Of a DNA stretch of 64,000 nucleotides, positions 44,291 to 52,509 are shown in pieces. Each line of letters opens with the position of its first letter. Position 1 is the stretch's first letter. Both the position numbers and the translations under genes were made by a program. The DNA comes from WRGT01 sp964450405 (GTDB lineage Bacteria > Spirochaetota > UBA4802 > UBA5550), in the NCBI GenBank assembly GCA_964450405.1, contig CAYVCQ010000011.1:1-64000 (forward strand), read 5' to 3'. Under the pieces are notes generated by a model. The model ran no database searches. It was not told the origin of the DNA and saw only the letters and a program-made list of their open reading frames with translations.

Positions 44291-46454
44291 ATAAAATCTC
44301 CCTCAGCTTCTTCAAATCAAGAGGCTTTGTGATATATCCTGTGAATCCGTCGTCGATGCATTTATTTATTGTATCTTTCAATACATGGGCGCTCATGGCA
44401 AAAATTAATACGTGAGCGTTTTCAACTCCTGCTTCTCCTGCTCTGATCTTTTTCATCGCCTCGTATCCATCAAGGACAGGCATCTCCAGATCCATAAACA
44501 CCATGTCAAATTTTTCACTTTTTAATTTTTCTATTGCTTCAATGCCATTTTCGGCAATGACAAATTTGCGGTCCAGCTTTTTCATATAAGCTTCAATGAG
44601 TTTCTGGTTCATTATATTATCTTCGGCGATAAGAATTTTCATTGAACCGGCATGTTCATGAACTGCGTAGGATTCAATATCCTCCATAGAAGGTTTTTCT
44701 CCAATCAGCAGAGGTATAATGAATTTAAATGTGCTTCCTTTTCCCGGAGCACTTACAACCTGGATGTCCCCTTTGAATAATTTAACTGTCTGTCTGCATA
44801 TAGTAAGACCAAGACCGGTTCCACCGAATTTTCTGAATGTTGACGCATCGGCCTGAGTAAAGCTTTCAAATATTGATTCATGCTTGTCTGCGGGAATCCC
44901 GATACCGGTATCGGTTACGGAGAACTCAATAAATTCTTTTAAGTCAGATTCGTAGTTGTATCCTTTTCCATCAGAAAGTGTGATGTTTAATGTAATTCCA
45001 CCTTCGGCTGTGAACTTCATTGCATTTCCAATGAGATTTATAAGTATCTGTCTTAATCTTTCGGGTGCGGATTTTATATAGAGCGGAACATCTGCGGAAA
45101 TACTTTTTGTAAATGTAAGTTTTTTGCTTAGAACAAGAAGTTCCATCGCGCGGTAGATACTTGTTATAAGTTTATCGAGATCTGTGTCAATGTAATCAAT
45201 CTTAACCTTGCCAGCCTCGATCCTTGACATGTCGAGTATATCGTTAATGAGTACCATGAGATAATTGCCCGAATCTTTAACTACACCAAGATACTCATTT
45301 CTCTCCTCATTATTCTCTGTCAGCATAGCGAGGTTTGTCATACCAAGTATTGAGTTCATAGGAGTCCGTATCTCATGGCTCATTGCAGCAAGGAATTTTG
45401 TCTTGGCTCCGGCTGCGTTTTCGGCTCTGTCTCTCTCAAATTTAAGCTGTTTCTCATGCTCAATGCGTTCAGTAAAATCCTGCAGCATTACAAGAGCTAT
45501 GACTGAATCGTTAAGTATGAAATTTTCAATTGTTGTAAGGCAGTGAATTTTTTTCCCCTCACCAGTTGTTAATGTTATCTCCCGATTTATAATGTGCCCG
45601 GTTTTGGATGCTTCTTTGATTATATCTATGGCATCTTCAGGCTTCTGATAGAGGTCCAGATCGTAGGGGCTTTTACCGATAATTTCGTCTTTGGAATACC
45701 TTATAAGATTAATCATGGCATCATTGGCATCAATAAATTGCGCATTATCAAAGCTGAGCATTGCCATTGGTGCGATACCTGAATAAAATGATTTGGAGAA
45801 CTTCTCCTCGGACTGACTCAGCTTTTCTATTATCATTTCATTTTCTATGGAGAGATTGAATGATTTTGACAATATCTTATTTACCCGGTATGCAGTTATA
45901 TAAATTGTTACAAGGAAAAGAATTATCAGTAAACCGATTATGGTGTAGTTTTCTTTGAGAGAAAAAATAAAATATAAAGAATACGGGAAAAGAGATAGAG
46001 TATTGAAAATTGTAAAAGCAGTCATGCTTGTTGAGTGAGTGCTTACAGATCCGGACGATAATGCGCCAAGAAGCACTGCAATAAAAAGTATATAAATCTG
46101 ATTGTCAATTGCCTGTAGAAAATATAAAAAAGATCCGAATACTATTCCGGACATTGCCGTTGTTACGTAGAAAACTTTACGCCAGAATTTTTTATCCTTA
46201 ACTTTTTTTCTATTATACACCAGAGTCAGAACCAGTTTGAGTGTAAATGAACCTAATGCACAGGGGAACCATACATGTAATATCTGATAATAAACCTCAT
46301 AGTGTTTTAATGTTTCTCTGAACAGGAAAGTGGTAATTATAATCATTACAAAAAGTGCAAAGCTTGACTGGTACGAATTTATGTAGAGTAGATCTGTCCG
46401 TATATCTTCCAGATGTTTCTTTTTTTTGTCTGCTATGCTGATATTGTTCTTCAT
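44289..46454 (-). CDS. Hybrid histidine kinase with multi-pass membrane domain
   Basis: 721 residues. Residues 30-190 hold five or six membrane helices with short loops. Then PAS (about 210-335), HisKA with H360 (FLAAMSHEIRTPMNSILGMT), HATPase (about 470-590: NLIGNAMKFT, DTGIGIP, FGGTGLGL) and a C-terminal receiver (about 605-721: LIAEDN, VFMDLEMPVLDGYEAM, GYITKPLD). It should sense through the membrane helices or PAS and relay via its receiver to a missing Hpt protein. The ATG overlaps the TGA of the metallo-beta-lactamase-fold gene by 4 bases (ATGA), so both are translated together, an unusual pairing. Confidence 0.93.
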   Translation of the reverse strand: MKNNISIADKKKKHLEDIRTDLLYINSYQSSFALFVMIIITTFLFRETLKHYEVYYQILHVWFPCALGSFTLKLVLTLVYNRKKVKDKKFWRKVFYVTTAMSGIVFGSFLYFLQAIDNQIYILFIAVLLGALSSGSVSTHSTSMTAFTIFNTLSLFPYSLYFIFSLKENYTIIGLLIILFLVTIYITAYRVNKILSKSFNLSIENEMIIEKLSQSEEKFSKSFYSGIAPMAMLSFDNAQFIDANDAMINLIRYSKDEIIGKSPYDLDLYQKPEDAIDIIKEASKTGHIINREITLTTGEGKKIHCLTTIENFILNDSVIALVMLQDFTERIEHEKQLKFERDRAENAAGAKTKFLAAMSHEIRTPMNSILGMTNLAMLTENNEERNEYLGVVKDSGNYLMVLINDILDMSRIEAGKVKIDYIDTDLDKLITSIYRAMELLVLSKKLTFTKSISADVPLYIKSAPERLRQILINLIGNAMKFTAEGGITLNITLSDGKGYNYESDLKEFIEFSVTDTGIGIPADKHESIFESFTQADASTFRKFGGTGLGLTICRQTVKLFKGDIQVVSAPGKGSTFKFIIPLLIGEKPSMEDIESYAVHEHAGSMKILIAEDNIMNQKLIEAYMKKLDRKFVIAENGIEAIEKLKSEKFDMVFMDLEMPVLDGYEAMKKIRAGEAGVENAHVLIFAMSAHVLKDTINKCIDDGFTGYITKPLDLKKLREIL

Positions 46455-47533
46455 TCAGTTGTATCGCCGATGCTGTGTTTGATATCATTGATCATTTTAT
46501 GTAAATACACATCAAGAAAAACAAGTGTAGATCCGGGGAATGTTATTTTCACAAGTCTCTGAATTACAGGATCATCTATCGCACAGATTTCATTATATAG
46601 CTCATCAAAGGGAAGTTTTATATTTTCACTATTTATATAGTTTCGTATTGTTTTGTAAACATGCTCATGTTTGGATATGGTATCTGAAATGTATTCTTTT
46701 ATCGCTTTATTATCTTCCATGGGAGTGTAGTGTCCCTGACATATCATAGATATACTGCCGTTTTCAGCCAGGGCATATATCATCTTTTGTGATTCTATTG
46801 TGCTGTTAAGATCGCCAAACTGGATGTCATTGGGTGTTAGAAAATTCAGTGAGTCTCCCGTAAAGAGAATTCTTTTATTACTGTAATAATACATTACATG
46901 GCAATCAGTATGTCCCGGAGTTTCAATGGCATATAGTCCCTCGTCAATTTTCCAGCCTTCAGTTTCGAATTCTTTCACCTTGATTTTTATTTTTTTTGTG
47001 TTATCGAAAAACCGTATATGTTTCTTGCCGGGATTAATCCTTCCAATTGTATTAAGAGAAAACAGATAAGATACAACAAAGAGCAGCGGGATCATAATAT
47101 ATTTCGAAGTAAGTTTTCTTTTAAGCATAAAATCTATAAATCCGTCACTGAAGTATCCCAGACGCTGAAGAAAACCTTTTTTATCAAGATCACGGTACAT
47201 CATCAAAATCTGACCTGTTCCGTTTGTTCTGAGATAGCGGACTTTTTCCATTGCATTCGGGTGATATAGTATTTCTCCGGTTTTGTAAACCAGTCTTCCA
47301 TTATTTGCAATATGGTCGTTGTGATAATGTGTGCAAAGAATAGTGTAATCTTTTTTGTCTTTTAAAAATTCCTTTAGTTCTCTATATCTCTTTCTTCCGC
47401 ATGATGTATCTATTATATACAATCCGGTTCCGGTGTTAAGAACGTATGTGTTTGATATATCGCTGCCGTTCCCTCTCTTTTTCGGGAGGGTAAAGTAGGT
47501 CAGGCCGTCTTTTTCAAAATCAGTGTTTTTCAT
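46451..47533 (-). CDS. Metallo-beta-lactamase-fold hydrolase with inserted hydrophobic segment
   Basis: 360 residues from the ATG at 47533, chosen because GGAG lies 5 bases upstream; a GTG two codons earlier is possible. The metal motif is THYHNDHIANN (about 89-99), with later ligands in ETPGHTDCHVMYYY, LFTGDSLNFL and CQGHYTPM. Between the first and later motifs sits an insertion with a hydrophobic stretch (about 143-160: MIPLLFVVSYLF), probably membrane contact or a substrate pocket lid. The substrate is unknown; lactonase, thioesterase or phosphodiesterase are options. Its leader comes out of the family D repeat. The kinase gene overlaps its stop. Confidence 0.85.
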   Translation of the reverse strand: MKNTDFEKDGLTYFTLPKKRGNGSDISNTYVLNTGTGLYIIDTSCGRKRYRELKEFLKDKKDYTILCTHYHNDHIANNGRLVYKTGEILYHPNAMEKVRYLRTNGTGQILMMYRDLDKKGFLQRLGYFSDGFIDFMLKRKLTSKYIMIPLLFVVSYLFSLNTIGRINPGKKHIRFFDNTKKIKIKVKEFETEGWKIDEGLYAIETPGHTDCHVMYYYSNKRILFTGDSLNFLTPNDIQFGDLNSTIESQKMIYALAENGSISMICQGHYTPMEDNKAIKEYISDTISKHEHVYKTIRNYINSENIKLPFDELYNEICAIDDPVIQRLVKITFPGSTLVFLDVYLHKMINDIKHSIGDTTE

Positions 47534-47560
47534 GTTCACTCCGCATCCGCCCCGTGGGCA

Positions 47561-47690
47561 CCTTCCCCATAAAAAATGGGGAAGGATTTTGTGTTTAAAC
47601 CTTAAGTATTTCCGAATCTTGTTTTCATTTACACCGTCTCCCCCATCTCTTATGGGGGAGATGTCGCTCGCGACAGAGGGGGAGGGGTGT
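47561..47690. repeat. Family D GC-rich multi-hairpin repeat
   Basis: Three hairpins in 130 bases: CCTTCCCCAT/ATGGGGAAGG (47561-47585), CTCCCCCAT/ATGGGGGAG (47638-47660) and GTCGCTCGCGAC (47663-47674). ACACC (47631-47635) and GGTGT (47686-47690) close the second half. The sequence resembles a widespread intergenic repeat (GGGGGAGATGTCGC...). No protein. The first hairpin followed by TTTT may also stop transcription. Confidence 0.7.
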
Positions 47691-47706
47691 ACTACTATAA
47701 CTATAT

Positions 47707-48999
47707 CTAACTTTTAATATTTTTCAAGGGAATTGTAAAAGAAAATTCAGCCCATTCATTCTCTTTTGAATCGGCCCGGATAATTCCGCCGTGCAACTTT
47801 ATTATTTTCCAGCTGTTGTAAAGCCCGACACCTGTACCTTTTCTTTTCATAAGTTCATCTTTCTCTATTCTGGAGAATTTTCTGAACAGTTTTGATTTGG
47901 CTTCCTCGGGAAATCCGGGTCCGGTATTTTTTATTGCAAGAGTGAGTTCCTTTTCATCAAAAGTCAGAGTTATATCCACAACTCCATCCTCATCTCCATA
48001 TTTTACAGCATTACTTAAAAGATTGTTTACGACAATTTTAATCAGGGTTACATCGCATTCGACTGTAACTGATTGAGAAAAATGTCTATTAAACTCTATA
48101 TTTTTTTCAAGTGCAAGTGGTGTTACAATCTCGATTGACTCATCAAGAATATTTTTCACAAATTCGATTTCTGTCAAATAAAGATCTACGTTCTTGTTTT
48201 CAAATCTTGAAAGAGTAAGATATTCAGTAGTCATCTCTTTCAAAAACTTTGCTTTTTTTACCATCCGTAAAATGTAATCTTTATGCTTTTCATTTATATC
48301 ACCGAAATATCCTTCAGCTAGCGTATTTCCCATTGTTATGATTGAATCGAGGGGACTTTTAAGCTCGTGGCTTACAAAGCTGAGCATTTCAAGGTATGAG
48401 TTTATCGATTCTGAAAGCTGTCCTATCGTGAAAGCTTTTTCAACAGCCTGGCCGAGTCTCTCAACAATCTTCAGGTGATTGCGGAGATGAGATTTTGTAT
48501 ATATATTCCGTCGGGTTGAACTTAAAAAAAGTAAACCCACCGGTCTGTTTTCGACGTAAAGCGGGGCAGTTATACTGGCATTGATTCCTTCTCTGACAAT
48601 GACTTTTGTTGAATCACTTGAGGGATGGTTTTTCAGATATTCCTGCAGATCGTTTATAATCCGCGGGGTCCCTTCTGAAAATACTTTTTCAAGTGAGCTG
48701 TTCACAATTTCCGCACTATATCCTTTTTTAAGTTTAACTACATCATAGTTTGCCTTTACATAGTATATTGTTAATCTCTTGCCATTCTCCTCGAAAAAAG
48801 ATACGGCTATTCTGTCGCATGGTATAACATCCTGTATGTTTGTAAAAAGAAAATCGATAATCTCCTCCAGTGTCTGGAGCGAGGCTATTTTTGTATTTAT
48901 AAATTCAATTGCCTGATTTGCCGCAGGATCAAACTCATCAATGTTATTTGTATTTTTATAATCATAAAATTCAATTGGTGCTTTTATTATTTCTGTCAT
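47707..48999 (-). CDS. GAF-domain histidine kinase
   Basis: 430 residues from the ATG at 48999, favoured by AGGA 8 bases upstream; the frame continues to 49110 but that N-terminus is not like a protein of this family. GAF domain (about 30-190: CDRIAVSFFEENGKRLTIYY, VREGINASITAPLYVENRPV), HisKA with H211 (LEMLSFVSHELKSPLDSII), HATPase (about 310-430: NNLLSNAVKYGD, NTGPGF, GTGVGLYNSWKII). It is a soluble kinase that probably senses a small molecule through GAF; no regulator gene is adjacent. Divergent from the operon at 49384. Confidence 0.9.
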   Translation of the reverse strand: MTEIIKAPIEFYDYKNTNNIDEFDPAANQAIEFINTKIASLQTLEEIIDFLFTNIQDVIPCDRIAVSFFEENGKRLTIYYVKANYDVVKLKKGYSAEIVNSSLEKVFSEGTPRIINDLQEYLKNHPSSDSTKVIVREGINASITAPLYVENRPVGLLFLSSTRRNIYTKSHLRNHLKIVERLGQAVEKAFTIGQLSESINSYLEMLSFVSHELKSPLDSIITMGNTLAEGYFGDINEKHKDYILRMVKKAKFLKEMTTEYLTLSRFENKNVDLYLTEIEFVKNILDESIEIVTPLALEKNIEFNRHFSQSVTVECDVTLIKIVVNNLLSNAVKYGDEDGVVDITLTFDEKELTLAIKNTGPGFPEEAKSKLFRKFSRIEKDELMKRKGTGVGLYNSWKIIKLHGGIIRADSKENEWAEFSFTIPLKNIKS

Positions 49000-49383
49000 A
49001 TAACTATTCCTGATTACTTTATAAACTGCCGGATGTACACAATAAGTCACTTCAGATTGATTGATCTTACTTAATTCCTGACTGGTTTGATTAATGAATA
49101 TTAAATACATATTTCATTTATCAATAACTTTTTTTGATGGAAATGATTATTATCCTGCAGATGAGATCAGTGTGATATTACTCAGTTATTTTGTAGTTAA
49201 TTTGAAATTAACCAGCTATAGAAAATGCCGGTCACTTTATCCAGCAAGAAGTATATACTTAAAGGGTTGACCTTTTTAAATGCCACTCTTAACATAGGTG
49301 GATTCAGTAAGAGGCAGCGGGATTCAAAGGTTTCAACTCACTTACTGATATTCAGGACACTTTAAGTATGTTGAATTAAAAAA
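49000..49383. other. Divergent intergenic region with promoter and leader hairpin
   Basis: 384 bases. Contains the promoter at 49267-49295 and, in the leader, TCAGTAAG (49304-49311) with CTTACTGA (49341-49348), an 8-bp stem. AAGTATATACTT (about 49248-49259) is a short palindrome. No ORF beyond the unsupported upstream extension of the leftward kinase. Confidence 0.5.
49267..49295 (+). promoter_or_regulatory. Promoter of the kinase operon
   Basis: TTGACC (49267-49272), 17 bases, TAACAT (49290-49295); the same -10 as at 11162. The leader is about 80 bases to the ATG at 49384. Confidence 0.5.
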
Positions 49384-51300
49384 ATGAAAAAAATTCTACA
49401 GAACAGCATAAAAAATAAATTGATTTCGGGCTTTCTCTTTTTAGTCGTATTAACCGGCGCTTCTTCAATATTTGCCGGTTACCGGATAATAAACAGGGGA
49501 ATAATTGAACAGGCCTATGAATCTGTCAGAAGTGACTTGATTACTGCGCAGTATATCTATAACAACAGACTTTACCAGATTGAAATGACCTTAAATTATA
49601 TCGGCACTCTTGATTATATGTGCAGAGCCGTTGAGGCACGGAACAGGACATTCCTTCAGGGTAAATTTCTGAAATTGAAAAGCTGGATTGGCGCAGATAT
49701 CATTATCATTACCGACCGTAATGGTAAGGTTATTCAAAGGGTGAACAACAGCAGTTTTAACGGTGATTCTGCACTGGATATTCAATGCATAAAAAAAGTT
49801 ATTGATACCGCAAAGCCTGCATCCGGATCGGGCATCCTTTCAAGGCAGATACTTCTAAAAGAAGGGGTTGATATAGCTGATAAAGCATTGATTGATATTA
49901 TTCCAACCGAGATGGGCAGGCGTATAACAAAAGAACGCGAAGATAGAGCCATGGTGATTAACGCTGCGGCTCCTCTTTTTACTGATGGCAGATTTGTCGG
50001 TGTTGTTTATGGGGCTTTCATAGTAAACAACAACTTTGAGATAGTAGATAAAATAAAGAATCTTGTTTTCCCGTCAGAGAGTGTCACTGATTATTTTGCC
50101 GGTAAAGCTACAATTTTTCTCGACGACATAAGGATTTCAACTAATGTAATCAGGAGAGACGGTAAGAGGTCAACCGGAACTCAGGTGTCATCAAAGGTCT
50201 ATGAGAGTGTTTTCCGGAGAGGGGAAAACTGGGTTGATAGAGCTTTCGTTGTAAGCAGATGGTTTCTTGCAGCTTATACACCAATATACGATACAGATAA
50301 TTCTATAATTGGAATTCTATACGTCGGGGTTCCGCAGGAGCGCTTTGATAAAATAAAAGATAATACTATAAAATATTTTTTATTTATAAGTCTTGTAACT
50401 GCGATGTGTGCCGCAATGATTTCTTTCTATCTGATAAGCAGAATTGTAAAACCGATTAATGAAGTTGTTGCAGCCTCGGAGATTATAGCGGGGGGAAACT
50501 ACAGCAACAAGTTAAGAGTATTTCGTGAAAAAGAGTTGAGCTATCTTTCCAAAGGATTCAACAGAATGATAGATGCCATATATGACAGAGATCTGCAGAT
50601 TAAAGAGACTGCACATAACCAGCTGGCACAATCCGAGAAGCTTGCTTCACTTGGCAGACTTGCTGCGGGTATCGCTCATGAAATTAATAATCCGCTCACC
50701 GGAGTTCTGACATACAGCAGTATGCTTAAGGACGATCTTGCGGGGACAAAATATGTAGAGGATCTTAACGTTATAATCGACGAAACTCTCCGCTGCAGAA
50801 AAATTGTAAAAGAGGTTCTGGACTTTGCAAGAGTTACCAGGCTTGAAAAAGAGTATGCTGATATTAATAAAATATTAAAAGGCGCATTCGCGATAATGGA
50901 AAAACATGTAAGCTTCCAGAAAGTAAAACTGGAAAAAGTTTTAGCTGATAATATTCCGGAATTGTTTGTTGATGTTAATCAGATAAAGTCGGTAATCAAC
51001 AATCTTGCGCTGAATGCCGCTGATGCCATGCCTGACGGCGGTGAACTGAGGATTGAGACATCATTTATAGAAGAGGAAAACAGTGTGCTGATTTCTTTTA
51101 AGGATACCGGTTCAGGTATCTCCGAAGAAAATCTGGGAAAAATATTTGATCCGTTTTTTACAACAAAAGAGCCCGGGAAAGGTACGGGACTTGGACTTGC
51201 AGTAATTTATGGAATTATAGAAAGGCATAATGGCCGTATAAAAGTAATCAGTACTCCGGGTAATGGAACTGAATTTTTAATTACAATGCCGGTAGGTTAA
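49384..51300 (+). CDS. Cache-domain histidine kinase
   Basis: 638 residues. Membrane helix 1 (about 12-32), an extracytoplasmic cache-type sensor (about 35-325: DIIIITDRNGKVIQRVNNSS, IINAAAPLF-like block, GILYVGVPQE), membrane helix 2 (about 330-352), HAMP (about 353-405), HisKA with H432 (LGRLAAGIAHEINNPLTGVL) and HATPase (about 525-638: NNLALNAADAMPDGG, DTGSGIS, GTGLGLAVIYGII). Cache domains bind small acids, amines or other solutes in the periplasm. First gene of an operon whose later products lack an orthodox partner; its next gene starts 1 base after the stop. Confidence 0.92.
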   Translation: MKKILQNSIKNKLISGFLFLVVLTGASSIFAGYRIINRGIIEQAYESVRSDLITAQYIYNNRLYQIEMTLNYIGTLDYMCRAVEARNRTFLQGKFLKLKSWIGADIIIITDRNGKVIQRVNNSSFNGDSALDIQCIKKVIDTAKPASGSGILSRQILLKEGVDIADKALIDIIPTEMGRRITKEREDRAMVINAAAPLFTDGRFVGVVYGAFIVNNNFEIVDKIKNLVFPSESVTDYFAGKATIFLDDIRISTNVIRRDGKRSTGTQVSSKVYESVFRRGENWVDRAFVVSRWFLAAYTPIYDTDNSIIGILYVGVPQERFDKIKDNTIKYFLFISLVTAMCAAMISFYLISRIVKPINEVVAASEIIAGGNYSNKLRVFREKELSYLSKGFNRMIDAIYDRDLQIKETAHNQLAQSEKLASLGRLAAGIAHEINNPLTGVLTYSSMLKDDLAGTKYVEDLNVIIDETLRCRKIVKEVLDFARVTRLEKEYADINKILKGAFAIMEKHVSFQKVKLEKVLADNIPELFVDVNQIKSVINNLALNAADAMPDGGELRIETSFIEEENSVLISFKDTGSGISEENLGKIFDPFFTTKEPGKGTGLGLAVIYGIIERHNGRIKVISTPGNGTEFLITMPVG

Positions 51301-51301
51301 T

Positions 51302-51793
51302 ATGAATCCGGGAATATCTGAAGTGTTAAAAGAAACAAAAGATCCGGAGTTATTCAGGGAGTCGCTCCTGAAAATGAATGGTGATTTTGATTTCGGAATA
51401 GAATCAATGACTAAGCTGGGAGAGGTTTATTGCAGCCTTTATCCGGAATCGGTTTCTCATGGGAATTCGGCGCAGGTGCAGATAGGATACAGGATTGTCC
51501 GTATATCTATTCTTGAAGTACTTGTACATGATATGGAAGATGATCTTAAACGCCGGTACAGGGATATGTTTACAAATATACCTGTAATAAAAGAACAGCT
51601 GGAAAATGTTGTTTCAATTCGCGGTCTTGAAGAAGCAGTAAAAATTCACAGAGAGCTTGATGCTAAAATAAAATCGATAAAAACAGAAATAGATCTAATG
51701 GAAAACAGTGTAATAAAAGAGAGATTTATCGGCGGAATAACTGTTTTTTATAATATAATCTATCTTATGAAAAAAAATCTGAATATAGCATGA
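51302..51793 (+). CDS. Hypothetical helical protein in the kinase operon
   Basis: 163 residues, not recognised. Helical throughout, with a conserved-looking centre (SISILEVL-like VRISILEVLVHDMEDDLKRR), no membrane helix and no catalytic motif I can name. The ATG is 1 base after the kinase stop and the next gene starts 12 bases after its own stop, so it is firmly in the operon. It could be an adaptor or phosphotransfer-like helical protein, but no HPt histidine motif is visible. Function unknown. Confidence 0.7.
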   Translation: MNPGISEVLKETKDPELFRESLLKMNGDFDFGIESMTKLGEVYCSLYPESVSHGNSAQVQIGYRIVRISILEVLVHDMEDDLKRRYRDMFTNIPVIKEQLENVVSIRGLEEAVKIHRELDAKIKSIKTEIDLMENSVIKERFIGGITVFYNIIYLMKKNLNIA

Positions 51794-51805
51794 ACGGTTG
51801 CGTTG

Positions 51806-52507
51806 ATGGAAAAAAATAATTTAAAAAATAGTAAACGGTTTTCTGAAATAACTCATGAGATCAAAAACTCACTGAATCCGGTTATCAATCTTTCCAGTCT
51901 TTTAATACGGAATACTTCCGGTAAGTTAACAGATGAGGAGAATTCTTATCTTGAGGTCATAGAGCGAAACGGAAGAAAGATTCTGCATCAGCTGGATGAG
52001 CTGAACATGCTTTTCATGAATGATAGTATGAATGAAGACATGGATGAAAGAAAAATTTCAGAATCAGATGCTTCAGATGAGATGCTTGAAGATGAACTGT
52101 CCTCGCGGGGAATTGATCCGCATATTTATACACGCGAGTTTGTGATGCTGATAATTGACGATGATGTAGATAATATTATTCCTGTGAATGCAATTATTGA
52201 AAATGAGTTTAAAGGTATGGGTAAAGTCTACCATGCTGAGAGCGGCGGCATGGGGCTTGATATGCTGGAAAAAATTAAACCGGATATAATACTTCTTGAT
52301 CTGACGCTGCCCGATATCAGCGGGTTATCACTTGTAAAAAATATTAAGCATCTCTTTGTTAAGAAAGATGTACCGGTGATTGCATTCACCGGTATGGATA
52401 TCGCCGTAGATAGAGAGAAGATGCTCAAGTATGGCTTTGATGATGTTATTAAAAAACCTTTTAATATTGATACATTTACTCAGAAAATCAGAAAATGGAT
52501 AGATTGA
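51806..52507 (+). CDS. DHp-receiver protein lacking the kinase ATPase domain
   Basis: 233 residues from the ATG at 51806 (a TTG one codon before is possible). Residues about 10-70 look like a HisKA dimerisation and phosphoacceptor helix pair (FSEITHEIKNSLNPVINLSS, ERNGRKILHQLDELNML), with the histidine in HEIKN. No HATPase follows; instead a receiver domain covers about 110-233 (FVMLIIDDDVDN, DIILLDLTLPDISGLSLV, DDVIKKPFN). This would be a phosphorylation partner for the neighbouring kinases rather than an independent kinase. It sits between a full kinase and the fused kinase-regulator in the operon. Confidence 0.82.
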   Translation: MEKNNLKNSKRFSEITHEIKNSLNPVINLSSLLIRNTSGKLTDEENSYLEVIERNGRKILHQLDELNMLFMNDSMNEDMDERKISESDASDEMLEDELSSRGIDPHIYTREFVMLIIDDDVDNIIPVNAIIENEFKGMGKVYHAESGGMGLDMLEKIKPDIILLDLTLPDISGLSLVKNIKHLFVKKDVPVIAFTGMDIAVDREKMLKYGFDDVIKKPFNIDTFTQKIRKWID

Positions 52508-52509
52508 TT

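Noticed and set aside
49000..49110. N-terminal extension of the GAF kinase frame
   Set aside because: The internal ATG at 48999 has a good AGGA site; the extension reads unlike the family and sits in the promoter spacer.
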